Assembly: GCA_002412885.1 (NCBI GenBank)
Contig: DHVX01000012.1
Span: forward strand, 5,290-11,844
From: Bacteroidales bacterium UBA5197
Lineage (GTDB): Bacteria > Bacteroidota > Bacteroidia > Bacteroidales > Lentimicrobiaceae
Direction of reading: 5' to 3'
Length of the DNA: 6,555 bases
Below the pieces are notes generated by a model. It was not told the DNA's origin, did not search any database, and saw only the letters and a program-made list of their open reading frames with translations. A program made the translations under genes and the position numbers. The first letter of the stretch is position 1, and every line of letters starts with the position of its first letter. Shown here piece by piece: positions 1 through 5,493 of this stretch.

Positions 1-438
1 GATGGCATTTCAGATAAACACGATTTGTGTCCCACAATTCCGGGAGTTCCTGAAAACTATGGATGTCCTGCTATTGAGAAAAAAGAACAGGAAATCATCG
101 ATCGTGCTTTTTCAGCGCTTGAGTTTGAGTCAGGAAAATCAGTTATTAAAGCCGTTTCTTATCCATCGTTGAATGAACTTGCTTCGCTTATGATTCAAAA
201 GCCAATGTGGAAAGTTCAGCTTTCGGGTCATACCGACAATACCGGCAATCCCGTAAAAAATATGGAACTTTCCAAAAACAGAACCCAGGCTGTGAAAGAC
301 TACCTTATTAAGCAAGGCGTTGACGAGTTCAGAATAAAAACCGAATGGTTTGGACAGGAAAAACCTGTTGCTGATAATAAAACTCCAGCCGGCAGACAGA
401 AAAACAGAAGGGTTGAAATGGAAATATTTTTCGAGTAG
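1..438 (+). CDS. OmpA-family outer-membrane protein, C-terminal part (5' end outside window)
   Basis: The open frame runs in from base 1, so the start lies upstream; 145 residues are visible. Residues 1-23 (DGISDKHD-CP...GCP) look like the last thrombospondin-type-3-like calcium-binding repeat that often links a Bacteroidota beta-barrel or periplasmic region to an OmpA domain. Residues about 32-145 form the OmpA/MotB peptidoglycan-binding domain. It has the GHTDNTG loop with Asp79, the LSxxR helix with Arg94 (the Asp/Arg pair that in this family contacts diaminopimelate) and the closing NRRVEMEI strand. The protein should anchor the outer membrane to peptidoglycan from the periplasmic side. 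The stop TAG is 6 bp before the next gene, which suggests co-transcription. The TTG at 25 is not a credible start because it lies inside the repeat. What precedes the repeat, barrel or soluble domain, cannot be told. Confidence 0.93.
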   Translation, partial: DGISDKHDLCPTIPGVPENYGCPAIEKKEQEIIDRAFSALEFESGKSVIKAVSYPSLNELASLMIQKPMWKVQLSGHTDNTGNPVKNMELSKNRTQAVKDYLIKQGVDEFRIKTEWFGQEKPVADNKTPAGRQKNRRVEMEIFFE

Positions 439-444
439 AATGGT

Positions 445-1440
445 ATGGTAAGCGCAAATCATGTCAGAAGTGAGGCAGTAGGTGAAATCCTTAAAGAATT
501 AAGAATCAGAGACAAATTCTTTGACAGACGATTTCTGAAAAACGATTTCACCAACGAGCAGAGATTGAGCATGCTTTTCAACGCAGTAGCGATTTGCCAC
601 CAGACCCGCAATCTATATAGTCCCGGCCATAATCTTTATGGCTGGGATTATATTGAAAAAGCATTTACCGATTTAGCCGAAAACAACAACCCGCTTTTAA
701 ACCCTGATTTTGTTGTTACCTTGAATGCCAAAGAGCTTCAGAACCAGCTTTTGGTTATGTTTTCTGATACAGGAAAGGCCAGTGATTCATCACTTGACAA
801 TATCGAGGAACGGGCTGAACTCTATTTCAGCATTAATAAGCTGATTATCAATAAATATCATGGACTTTTCTCCGAATTTTTATTATCAACCGAGAATTTG
901 TTACTCAACAATGGCAAAGGATTTTACGAATTACTCTCTGAAATAAATGCGTTTTCTGATCCCCGCCGCAAAAAGTCCTCATTTTTACTTAAGTTACTGA
1001 TTGATGCCGGGTTATATCATTTTAATGATGAGCAGAATTACATCCCTATCGTTGACTACCATATGCAACGGGTTTTGCTAAGACTTGGCTGTGTGGAAGT
1101 TATCGACCCGGAATATGACTTTAAACTGAAAAACAATATCCCCGTGGATACCGATATTCCTGTGAGGCAAGCTTGTATTGATGCTTTTCACACAATTTCG
1201 GAAGTTTCAGGTCTGAATGTCTGGGTGATGAATGATATCTTCTGGCCATTGGGACGATCATGCTGTAATCAGACAACCCTGTGCACCGATAAAAAATGTT
1301 CAAAAAATCCATGTACCTTTGACCTGATGATTCAGACCAATCAGCATAATCAGTGCATTTTTGAAGAAGTCTGTCAAAGCTTTTTGAAAGGGATGCCTAA
1401 AGAATACAATGAACCAAACATTACAACACATTATTATTGA
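445..1440 (+). CDS. HhH-GPD/Qng1-like N-glycosylase family protein with C-terminal cysteine cluster
   Basis: A 331-residue soluble protein with no signal peptide, not assigned to a family with certainty. Residues 170-215 carry a basic helix (RRKKSSFLLKLL, Lys176/177) followed by IPIVDYHMQRVLLRLG. This resembles the Lys...Asp active-site layout of helix-hairpin-helix DNA glycosylases, where a VDTHxxR segment holds the catalytic Asp (here Asp204). Residues 260-273 (WVMNDIFWPLGRSC) resemble the helix that leads into the Fe-S loop of endonuclease III. They open a cysteine-rich tail: Cys273, 274, 280, 285, 290, 304 and 310, with C304-x5-C310 like the last pair of that loop. The middle (NPDF...LNAKEL, then EERAELYFSINKLI, then LGCVEV...IPVDTDIPVRQACIDAF) also follows the order of segments I recall from DUF2419/Qng1, which releases queuine from queuosine 5'-phosphate. 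An archaeal AGOG-like repair glycosylase is the main alternative. The start ATG lies 6 bp after the OmpA gene; its stop overlaps the HIT start. Substrate unknown; family placement is inference. Confidence 0.55.
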   Translation: MVSANHVRSEAVGEILKELRIRDKFFDRRFLKNDFTNEQRLSMLFNAVAICHQTRNLYSPGHNLYGWDYIEKAFTDLAENNNPLLNPDFVVTLNAKELQNQLLVMFSDTGKASDSSLDNIEERAELYFSINKLIINKYHGLFSEFLLSTENLLLNNGKGFYELLSEINAFSDPRRKKSSFLLKLLIDAGLYHFNDEQNYIPIVDYHMQRVLLRLGCVEVIDPEYDFKLKNNIPVDTDIPVRQACIDAFHTISEVSGLNVWVMNDIFWPLGRSCCNQTTLCTDKKCSKNPCTFDLMIQTNQHNQCIFEEVCQSFLKGMPKEYNEPNITTHYY

Positions 1441-1901
1441 TGGAAACGACCTGCCCTTTTTGCAAAGACAATATAAATACAGCTGCATTTGCTGAAGAAA
1501 ATGGCTTTCTGGCCATTTATAACCACTCTCCTATTTTACCCGGACATTCGCTGGTTATTCCGTCAAAGCACATAAGCAGTTTGTTTGATTTGAGTGAAGA
1601 TGAAATTTCAGCCTTTTTCAGCTTTGCACGGAAAGTAACATCCTTTCTTACAAAACACTACAAATCTGATGCTTACGACTGGTCGCTTCAGGAAGGAGAG
1701 TCTGCTGGTCAGAGTGTCGATCACTTACATTTGCACATCATACCGCGTAATCCAGGCGATTTACCTGATGGAGAAGACTGGTATGTAAAACTTGAGGAAC
1801 AAAGGAAACAAAAGATTGATGAGCCAGGCAGAGCAATTTTAAGTGAGCTTGAATACAACAACATAAGTCAAATGCTGAAGGAAAAATGGGCTGAGCAATA
1901 A
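1440..1901 (+). CDS. HIT-family (Fhit-like) dinucleoside polyphosphate or nucleotide hydrolase
   Basis: A 153-residue cytoplasmic HIT protein of normal family length. It has an N-terminal CPFC pair (Cys5, Cys8), the nucleotide-binding strand YNHSPILPGHSLVIPSKH (Asn28, His36) and the histidine triad DHLHLHIIPR (His95, His97, His99). The middle of the triad region is AGQSVDHLHLH followed by NPGD and an aromatic WY. That pattern matches Fhit (Gln before the triad, then a KAGD-like loop and a Tyr) better than the shorter Hint/PKCI type. Fhit-like members cleave Ap3A or Ap4A to AMP plus ADP/ATP, with His97 expected as the nucleophile. I chose ATG 1440, which overlaps the TGA of the preceding gene (TGATG), over an in-frame TTG at 1437. 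No Shine-Dalgarno is seen, so translation is probably coupled to the upstream gene. True substrate is not deducible. Confidence 0.9.
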   Translation: METTCPFCKDNINTAAFAEENGFLAIYNHSPILPGHSLVIPSKHISSLFDLSEDEISAFFSFARKVTSFLTKHYKSDAYDWSLQEGESAGQSVDHLHLHIIPRNPGDLPDGEDWYVKLEEQRKQKIDEPGRAILSELEYNNISQMLKEKWAEQ

Positions 1902-1919
1902 GAAAGAAATTTGCAACGC

Positions 1920-2864
1920 TCAAATAAAGAAAAGCGATACTCCTGCAACAGCAATAAATGCACCTGCAATTTCCTGCCAGGTAATTTTTTCCTTCATAAT
2001 AAAAACGGAAGGTACAATAATCAGAACGGGCACAATAGACATAATAGTTGAAGCAATCCCTGAAGATGTATATTGAACTGCAATCAGTGAAAAGGAAACT
2101 CCGAGAAACGGTCCAAAAAATGCACCCAGACTTAATCGCTTCATTGCCGAAGAATTTTTCAGCGCGATAAGTACCTTTCCTGATGCTTTAAATGCAACTA
2201 TTATCAAAATAAATCCAACAACACCTGTGATTACTCTGATTTGGGTGGCAGCAAAAGGATCATACTGACCCATCCCGTATTTGCTCAGAACCAGTCCTAT
2301 CCCCTGCCCTGCAGCACCGCCAAAAGCCAGTAACAAACCTTTGATCGGATACTTAAAACCAAGTTTTCCTCTTTTTGGCTTTATCAAAAAATCTTCAGGA
2401 TCAATCGCTTTTCGAGCAAGAATGGCCATGCTGATTCCAATAAATGTCAGCACCATTCCTGCCAGATTTTTAGCTGACATCGTTTCATCCATCAACAACC
2501 AACCTGTGAGGGCAGCAATCGGAGGTGCGAGGGCCATGATCAACATCGAAATTCTGGCACCTACCACCACGTAAGCCTGAAAAAGAAACAAATCACCCAG
2601 AACAAATCCGACCAAACCCGACACTGAAAGCCATATCCACTGGTGGGAAGTTGCACCTAGCGGAAGAAAACTTCCTCCGGTGAAAAATCCAAAAACCGAC
2701 AAAAACAGAAAAGCAAGGCAAAGCCTGATCAGATTCACTGCCAACGAACCAACTTTTTTGCTTGCCGATTCAAATGCAAGAGCAGTAATGGTCCAGAAAA
2801 CGGCCGTAAGTAAAGCTGCAAGTTCGCCTTTGCTTGCACCGAGACTAAGCATCAATAGTGTCAT
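1920..2864 (-). CDS. EamA/DMT-superfamily transporter (ten transmembrane helices)
   Basis: A 314-residue inner-membrane protein with two tandem EamA (formerly DUF6) repeats, roughly residues 12-150 and 173-314. Ten hydrophobic helices fall near 12-31, 41-61, 76-98, 103-123, 134-150, 173-192, 207-224, 244-264, 270-288 and 297-314. A charged loop (about 151-172, RKAIDPEDFLIKPKRGK) separates the halves. Family marks include SKGELAALLTAVFW at the start, ISMLIMALAPPIAALTGWLLMDE at the end of the first repeat, and the matching STIMSIVPVLIIVPSVFIMKEKI in the second. DMT proteins export or import amino acids, drugs or other metabolites; substrate cannot be read from sequence. Start: ATG at 2864, with an in-frame ATG four codons later at 2852 also possible. 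It converges on the HIT gene with 18 bp between stops and diverges from yigZ. A Bacteroidota-type promoter lies about 60 bp upstream. Confidence 0.92.
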   Translation of the reverse strand: MTLLMLSLGASKGELAALLTAVFWTITALAFESASKKVGSLAVNLIRLCLAFLFLSVFGFFTGGSFLPLGATSHQWIWLSVSGLVGFVLGDLFLFQAYVVVGARISMLIMALAPPIAALTGWLLMDETMSAKNLAGMVLTFIGISMAILARKAIDPEDFLIKPKRGKLGFKYPIKGLLLAFGGAAGQGIGLVLSKYGMGQYDPFAATQIRVITGVVGFILIIVAFKASGKVLIALKNSSAMKRLSLGAFFGPFLGVSFSLIAVQYTSSGIASTIMSIVPVLIIVPSVFIMKEKITWQEIAGAFIAVAGVSLFFI

Positions 2865-2925
2865 CGTGTTGTTATTCAGAACTATAGCCAGAGTTATTGA
2901 TAATCTCGTGCTTATTTTTAGTCGG

Positions 2926-2956
2926 CAAATGTACTCATAGATTTGAACCTTCCAAG
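2926..2956 (-). promoter_or_regulatory. Bacteroidota-type promoter of the EamA transporter gene
   Basis: Read on the minus strand, TTG (2956-2954) is followed after 20 bp by TACATTTG (2933-2926), an exact TAnnTTTG -7 box. The 20-bp spacing fits the TTTG/-33 to TAnnTTTG/-7 arrangement known for the primary sigma factor of this phylum, although the -33 box has only three of four bases (CTTG). The expected transcription start near 2920 leaves a leader of about 55 nt before the ATG at 2864. Confidence 0.5.
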
Positions 2957-3046
2957 CCTGTGCAACGGAATATTATGAACAATAAACTAAATAAATTTTC
3001 ATCCTAAATATAGCCAGATTTAAGAATCCTGTATTGAAAATATGCC

Positions 3047-3054
3047 TAAGTTTG
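3047..3054 (+). promoter_or_regulatory. candidate -7 box for yigZ
   Basis: TAAGTTTG matches TAnnTTTG exactly and lies 72 bp before the yigZ ATG, which would give a leader of about 65 nt that includes the inverted repeats at 3068-3125. No convincing TTTG -33 element sits 19-21 bp upstream; only an A/T-rich TTTA lies a few bases too far away. An alternative box, TAGATTTG at 2938-2945, also lacks a clear -33 partner. Confidence 0.35.
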
Positions 3055-3067
3055 ACCATTAAACCGG

Positions 3068-3125
3068 TCATCGAAAGTGATGAAAGTAAATTTCATTTCC
3101 CGATGAAGCTGGAAACTGATTTCAT
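3068..3125 (+). repeat. alternating inverted repeats directly before yigZ
   Basis: Half-sites occur in the order TCATC (3068-3072), GATGAAA (3079-3085), TTTCAT (3091-3096), GATGAA (3102-3107) and TTTCAT (3120-3125), the last one touching the ATG. Neighbouring half-sites can pair in mutually exclusive ways (3068-3083, 3080-3096, 3092-3107 or 3103-3125). The stems are short (5-6 bp), so this could be an RNA switch-like leader, a set of protein-binding sites, or chance in AT-rich DNA. Confidence 0.4.
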
Positions 3126-3740
3126 ATGCTTTTTGAAGACACATATAAAACAATAACAACCACTTGCACGGGCCTTTACAAAGAAAAGGGCAGCAAGTTC
3201 ATTGCCATTGCAATTCCTGTTTTAACTGAAGAATCTGTAAAACAAAAACTTGAAGAGCTTAGGAAAGAGTATTATGATGCACGCCATCATTGTTATGCGT
3301 ATGTTCTGGGACCCGACAAATCGGCATGGCGTACAAATGACGACGGCGAACCTTCGGGCACTGCAGGCAAGCCCATTCACGGGCAGATATTGTCCTTCGA
3401 CCTCACCAATATATTAATTGTAGTCGTTCGATATTTTGGAGGAACAAAGCTGGGGGTTAGTGGACTAATTACAGCCTACAAAACAGCCGCAAAAGATGCC
3501 CTTTCACAAGCAGAAATTGTAGAAAAGACTGTAAATGAGATTTATAAGCTTGAATTTCCTTATCAGGTTATGAATGATGTAATGCGGATTATCAAGGAAG
3601 AAAACCTGCATATCATTGATAATCAATCTAATAATACCTGCATTATCACTTACAGCATCCGAAAGAATGAAGCCGACAGAATTAAGTCAAGGTTCCTGAA
3701 AACACATGAAAACAAGATCACATATTTACGAACTACATAA
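3126..3740 (+). CDS. yigZ: YigZ/IMPACT-family protein (UPF0029 plus DUF1949)
   Basis: The 204-residue length is typical of bacterial YigZ. The N-terminal UPF0029 (Impact-type) domain, about residues 18-125, contains the family marks KGSKFIA (21-27), DARHHCYAYVLG (51-62), NDDGEPSGTAGKPI (71-84) and VVRYFGGTKLGVSGLITAYKTA (100-121). The C-terminal DUF1949 domain (about 138-200) has the ferredoxin-like fold shared with the ends of translation factors. Eukaryotic IMPACT modulates the Gcn2/Gcn1 translational stress response; the bacterial protein's biochemical role is not settled, and ribosome or RNA contact is suggested only by the C-terminal fold. The ATG at 3126 is the first start after an in-frame TGA at 3117-3119. 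No Shine-Dalgarno is present. It reads in the same direction as dnaA but is separated from it by 241 bp with possible termination signals. Confidence 0.92.
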   Translation: MLFEDTYKTITTTCTGLYKEKGSKFIAIAIPVLTEESVKQKLEELRKEYYDARHHCYAYVLGPDKSAWRTNDDGEPSGTAGKPIHGQILSFDLTNILIVVVRYFGGTKLGVSGLITAYKTAAKDALSQAEIVEKTVNEIYKLEFPYQVMNDVMRIIKEENLHIIDNQSNNTCIITYSIRKNEADRIKSRFLKTHENKITYLRTT

Positions 3741-3948
3741 TACCTGAGAATAAAGCGGTTTGCATTTTTTTTCGAAAAAGTTATACTACAATTATTTTGA
3801 ATAAACAAGTGCATTTAGATTTTTTTTTTAACTTTTTTAGAGTCAATTTTGTTGAAAAATGAGGCTGAACTGTTCATAAAAACTTTTGAGCATTAAAAAT
3901 ACTGAAAAACACTAAGTTATCAGTTTAGCACTCACCAAGAGACCAAGA

Positions 3949-3975
3949 TGTTTAAGTTAACTGCAATTTTAAACA
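3949..3975 (+). repeat. dyad symmetry just before dnaA start
   Basis: TGTTTAA (3949-3955) is repeated in inverse as TTAAACA (3969-3975), a perfect 7-bp dyad with a 13-bp centre that itself contains the palindrome AGTTAACT (3955-3962). It ends 6 bp before the dnaA ATG. It could act as an operator or as a weak mRNA hairpin controlling dnaA translation; being A/T only at six of seven pairs, chance is possible. Confidence 0.4.
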
Positions 3976-3980
3976 AGGAG
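3975..3980 (+). promoter_or_regulatory. Shine-Dalgarno-like AAGGAG abutting dnaA ATG
   Basis: AAGGAG is a strong anti-SD complement but lies only 1 nt from the ATG at 3982, too close for standard ribosome placement. No alternative in-frame start lies just downstream at the right distance, and the protein N-terminus from this ATG matches DnaA. Bacteroidota rarely use SD pairing, so it may be coincidental. Confidence 0.3.
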
Positions 3981-3981
3981 A

Positions 3982-5418
3982 ATGAAAAGAGATCATCATG
4001 GAGTCTGGGAGAATTGCCTAAAAATTATTAAAGACAACATTAACTACCAAAGCTACAAGACCTGGTTTTCGCCGATAAAACCAGTAAAACTAGATGACAG
4101 CGTTTTAACAATTCAGGTACCCAGTCAGTTTTTTTACGAATGGCTCGAAGAGCATTATATTAATCTGCTTAAGAAAACCATCAAAAACGAGCTAGGCCCG
4201 TTGGGCAGGTTGGAATATTCAATTATTATGGAAAGTTCGAACGACAACCGAAACCCATACACCATTCAGGTCCCTGCCAGTAACAGGGGTTCCCTGGGGA
4301 ATCCCTCTGTGAACATGCCCATTGACCTGAACCGCGGATCATCGAAGGAGATTCCCAACCCTTTTGTTATTCCGGGCCTTCGTAAAATAAAGGTTCATTC
4401 ACAATTAAACGAAGCTTACTCATTCGATAGCTTTGTGGAGGGAGATTGCAACAGGTTGGCCAGATCAGCAGGTTATGCTGTAGCAACAAACCCCGGAAAG
4501 ACTGCTTTTAACCCCATCTTTATATATAGTGCAACCGGACTCGGAAAAACCCATCTGGCCCATGCCATTGGCATTCAGGTTAAGAATAACTTTCCCGACA
4601 AAACGGTACTCTATGTAACTGCGGAGCAATTTATTCAGCAGTTTATTGATGCGGTGAAAAACAACAACCAAAACGATTTCATTCATTTTTATCAGATGAT
4701 TGATGTTCTTCTGATGGATGATATTCAGTTTTTATCAGGAAAAGAGAAAACTCAGGATGTATTTTTCCACATCTTCAATCACTTGCATCAGAATGGAAAG
4801 CAACTGGTAATTACTTCTGATAAAGCGCCGGTTGAAATGAAAGGCATCGAACCACGGCTTCTTTCAAGGTTCAAATGGGGACTTGCTGCTGACCTTCAGA
4901 TACCTGATCTTGAAACACGCATTGCCATACTTCAGAAACATCTATACAAAGATGGAATTGAAATGCCGTCTGATGTTATTGAATATCTGGCATATAGTAT
5001 TGCTACAAATGTCAGAGAACTTGAAGGAGCGCTGATTTCACTGATGGCGCATTCATCACTCAACAAAAAAGCCATCACCCTGGAACTTGCCAGGCAAATG
5101 ATCGACAAATTTGTAAAAAACACCTCCAAGGAAATTTCAATTGATTACATTCAAAAGGTTGTTTGTGATTTCTTCAGCATACACGTTGATCATCTGAATT
5201 CAAAAACACGCAAACGGGAGATTGTCCAAGCCAGGCAACTTGCTATGTTTTTCTCAAAGAAACACACGAAATCTTCACTTGCAACCATTGGTCTGCATTG
5301 TGGCAACAAAGACCACGCAACAGTACTTCATGCCTGCCGGACCGTCAACAATCTGATTGAAACCGATAAGCAGTTCCGGAACTATGTTGAGGAAATTGAA
5401 AAGAAAATAAAGATTTAA
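3982..5418 (+). CDS. dnaA: chromosomal replication initiator protein DnaA
   Basis: A full-length 478-residue DnaA. Domain I (1-82, VWENCLKIIKDNI...TWFSPIKP) mediates self- and helicase-contact. Domain II (about 83-139) is a polar linker. Domain III (140-375) is the AAA+ ATPase, with Walker A ATGLGKTHLAHAIG (Lys189), Walker B LLMDDIQF (Asp246, Asp247), sensor 1 LVITSDKAP, the LLSRFKWGL arginine finger (Arg296) and sensor 2 NVRELEGAL (Arg345). Domain IV (about 380-478) binds DNA, with KTRKREIVQARQLAMFF and the signature GNKDHATVLHA (441-451). The ATP form binds DnaA boxes at oriC and opens the origin. One oddity: the first Walker A glycine (GxxGxGKT) is Ser183. The start is fixed by the conserved MKxDHxxVW beginning. 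It is transcribed alone from an AT-rich leader and probably ends at the hairpin at 5445-5475. Confidence 0.98.
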   Translation: MKRDHHGVWENCLKIIKDNINYQSYKTWFSPIKPVKLDDSVLTIQVPSQFFYEWLEEHYINLLKKTIKNELGPLGRLEYSIIMESSNDNRNPYTIQVPASNRGSLGNPSVNMPIDLNRGSSKEIPNPFVIPGLRKIKVHSQLNEAYSFDSFVEGDCNRLARSAGYAVATNPGKTAFNPIFIYSATGLGKTHLAHAIGIQVKNNFPDKTVLYVTAEQFIQQFIDAVKNNNQNDFIHFYQMIDVLLMDDIQFLSGKEKTQDVFFHIFNHLHQNGKQLVITSDKAPVEMKGIEPRLLSRFKWGLAADLQIPDLETRIAILQKHLYKDGIEMPSDVIEYLAYSIATNVRELEGALISLMAHSSLNKKAITLELARQMIDKFVKNTSKEISIDYIQKVVCDFFSIHVDHLNSKTRKREIVQARQLAMFFSKKHTKSSLATIGLHCGNKDHATVLHACRTVNNLIETDKQFRNYVEEIEKKIKI

Positions 5419-5444
5419 CAATCAACGCTTTGCGATAATATATT

Positions 5445-5481
5445 CAACCTCATCCATTAACCTGCGATGAGGTTGTTTGTT
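5445..5481 (+). terminator. probable Rho-independent terminator of dnaA
   Basis: CAACCTCAT (5445-5453) pairs perfectly with ATGAGGTTG (5467-5475) across a 13-nt loop, followed by the T-rich TTTGTT. It starts 26 bp after the dnaA stop. The T tail is short and broken by a G, so termination may be partial and could allow read-through into the phosphatase gene. Confidence 0.55.
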
Positions 5482-5490
5482 AAACCAAAC
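5475..5490 (+). repeat. small hairpin before phosphatase start
   Basis: GTTTG (5475-5479) and CAAAC (5486-5490) form a 5-bp stem with a 6-nt loop, ending 3 nt before the ATG at 5494. It adjoins the terminator stem. It may limit ribosome access to the phosphatase start or be fortuitous. Confidence 0.3.
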
Positions 5491-5493
5491 GAT

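Larger units (their letters stand above)
2865..3125. promoter_or_regulatory. divergent spacer between eamA-type gene and yigZ
   Basis: This 261-bp non-coding spacer has no ORF with family features on either strand. It contains three exact matches to the Bacteroidota -7 consensus TAnnTTTG: TACATTTG on the minus strand (2933-2926) facing the transporter, and TAGATTTG (2938-2945) and TAAGTTTG (3047-3054) on the plus strand facing yigZ. The last 58 bp before yigZ hold alternating inverted repeats, annotated separately. No tRNA or conserved riboswitch core was recognised. Confidence 0.6.
3741..3981. other. AT-rich spacer upstream of dnaA
   Basis: This 241-bp stretch has no ORF. It holds long T tracts (T8 at 3765-3772, T10 at 3820-3829), a TTTTTCGAAAAA palindrome (3768-3779) that may weakly terminate yigZ, and near-matches to the phylum -7 box (TTATTTTG 3792-3799, TAGATTTT 3816-3823), none with a well-spaced -33. 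I found no TTATCCACA-like DnaA box on either strand, so neither oriC nor DnaA autoregulation through classical boxes is supported here. The dnaA promoter is probably in this spacer but cannot be placed. Confidence 0.5.

Noticed and set aside
159..167. DnaA-box-like TTATCCATC
   Set aside because: Two mismatches to TTATCCACA, isolated, and inside the OmpA-domain coding sequence.
1437..1439. TTG start for the HIT gene
   Set aside because: The ATG that follows immediately at 1440 is the stronger start codon and gives the typical overlap with the preceding stop.
1893..1921. GAGC...GCTC inverted repeat between the converging HIT and transporter genes
   Set aside because: Only a 4-bp stem with a long loop and no T tract; not a supportable terminator.
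2281..2574. 97-residue plus-strand ORF
   Set aside because: It lies wholly antisense to the transporter gene, has low-complexity composition and no family motif; it is a shadow of the EamA reading frame.
2680..2940. 86-residue plus-strand ORF reaching into the divergent spacer
   Set aside because: It is mostly antisense to the transporter's N-terminus, and its last part covers the promoter region; no recognisable domain or start signal.
3768..3779. TTTTTCGAAAAA palindrome after yigZ
   Set aside because: Not called as a terminator because the stem is nearly all A-T with only a central CG and no loop; mentioned only as a possible weak signal.
5467..5493. Nine-residue N-terminal extension of the phosphatase
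   Set aside because: It falls on the terminator stem and does not match the family, which begins right at the strand before the P-loop.
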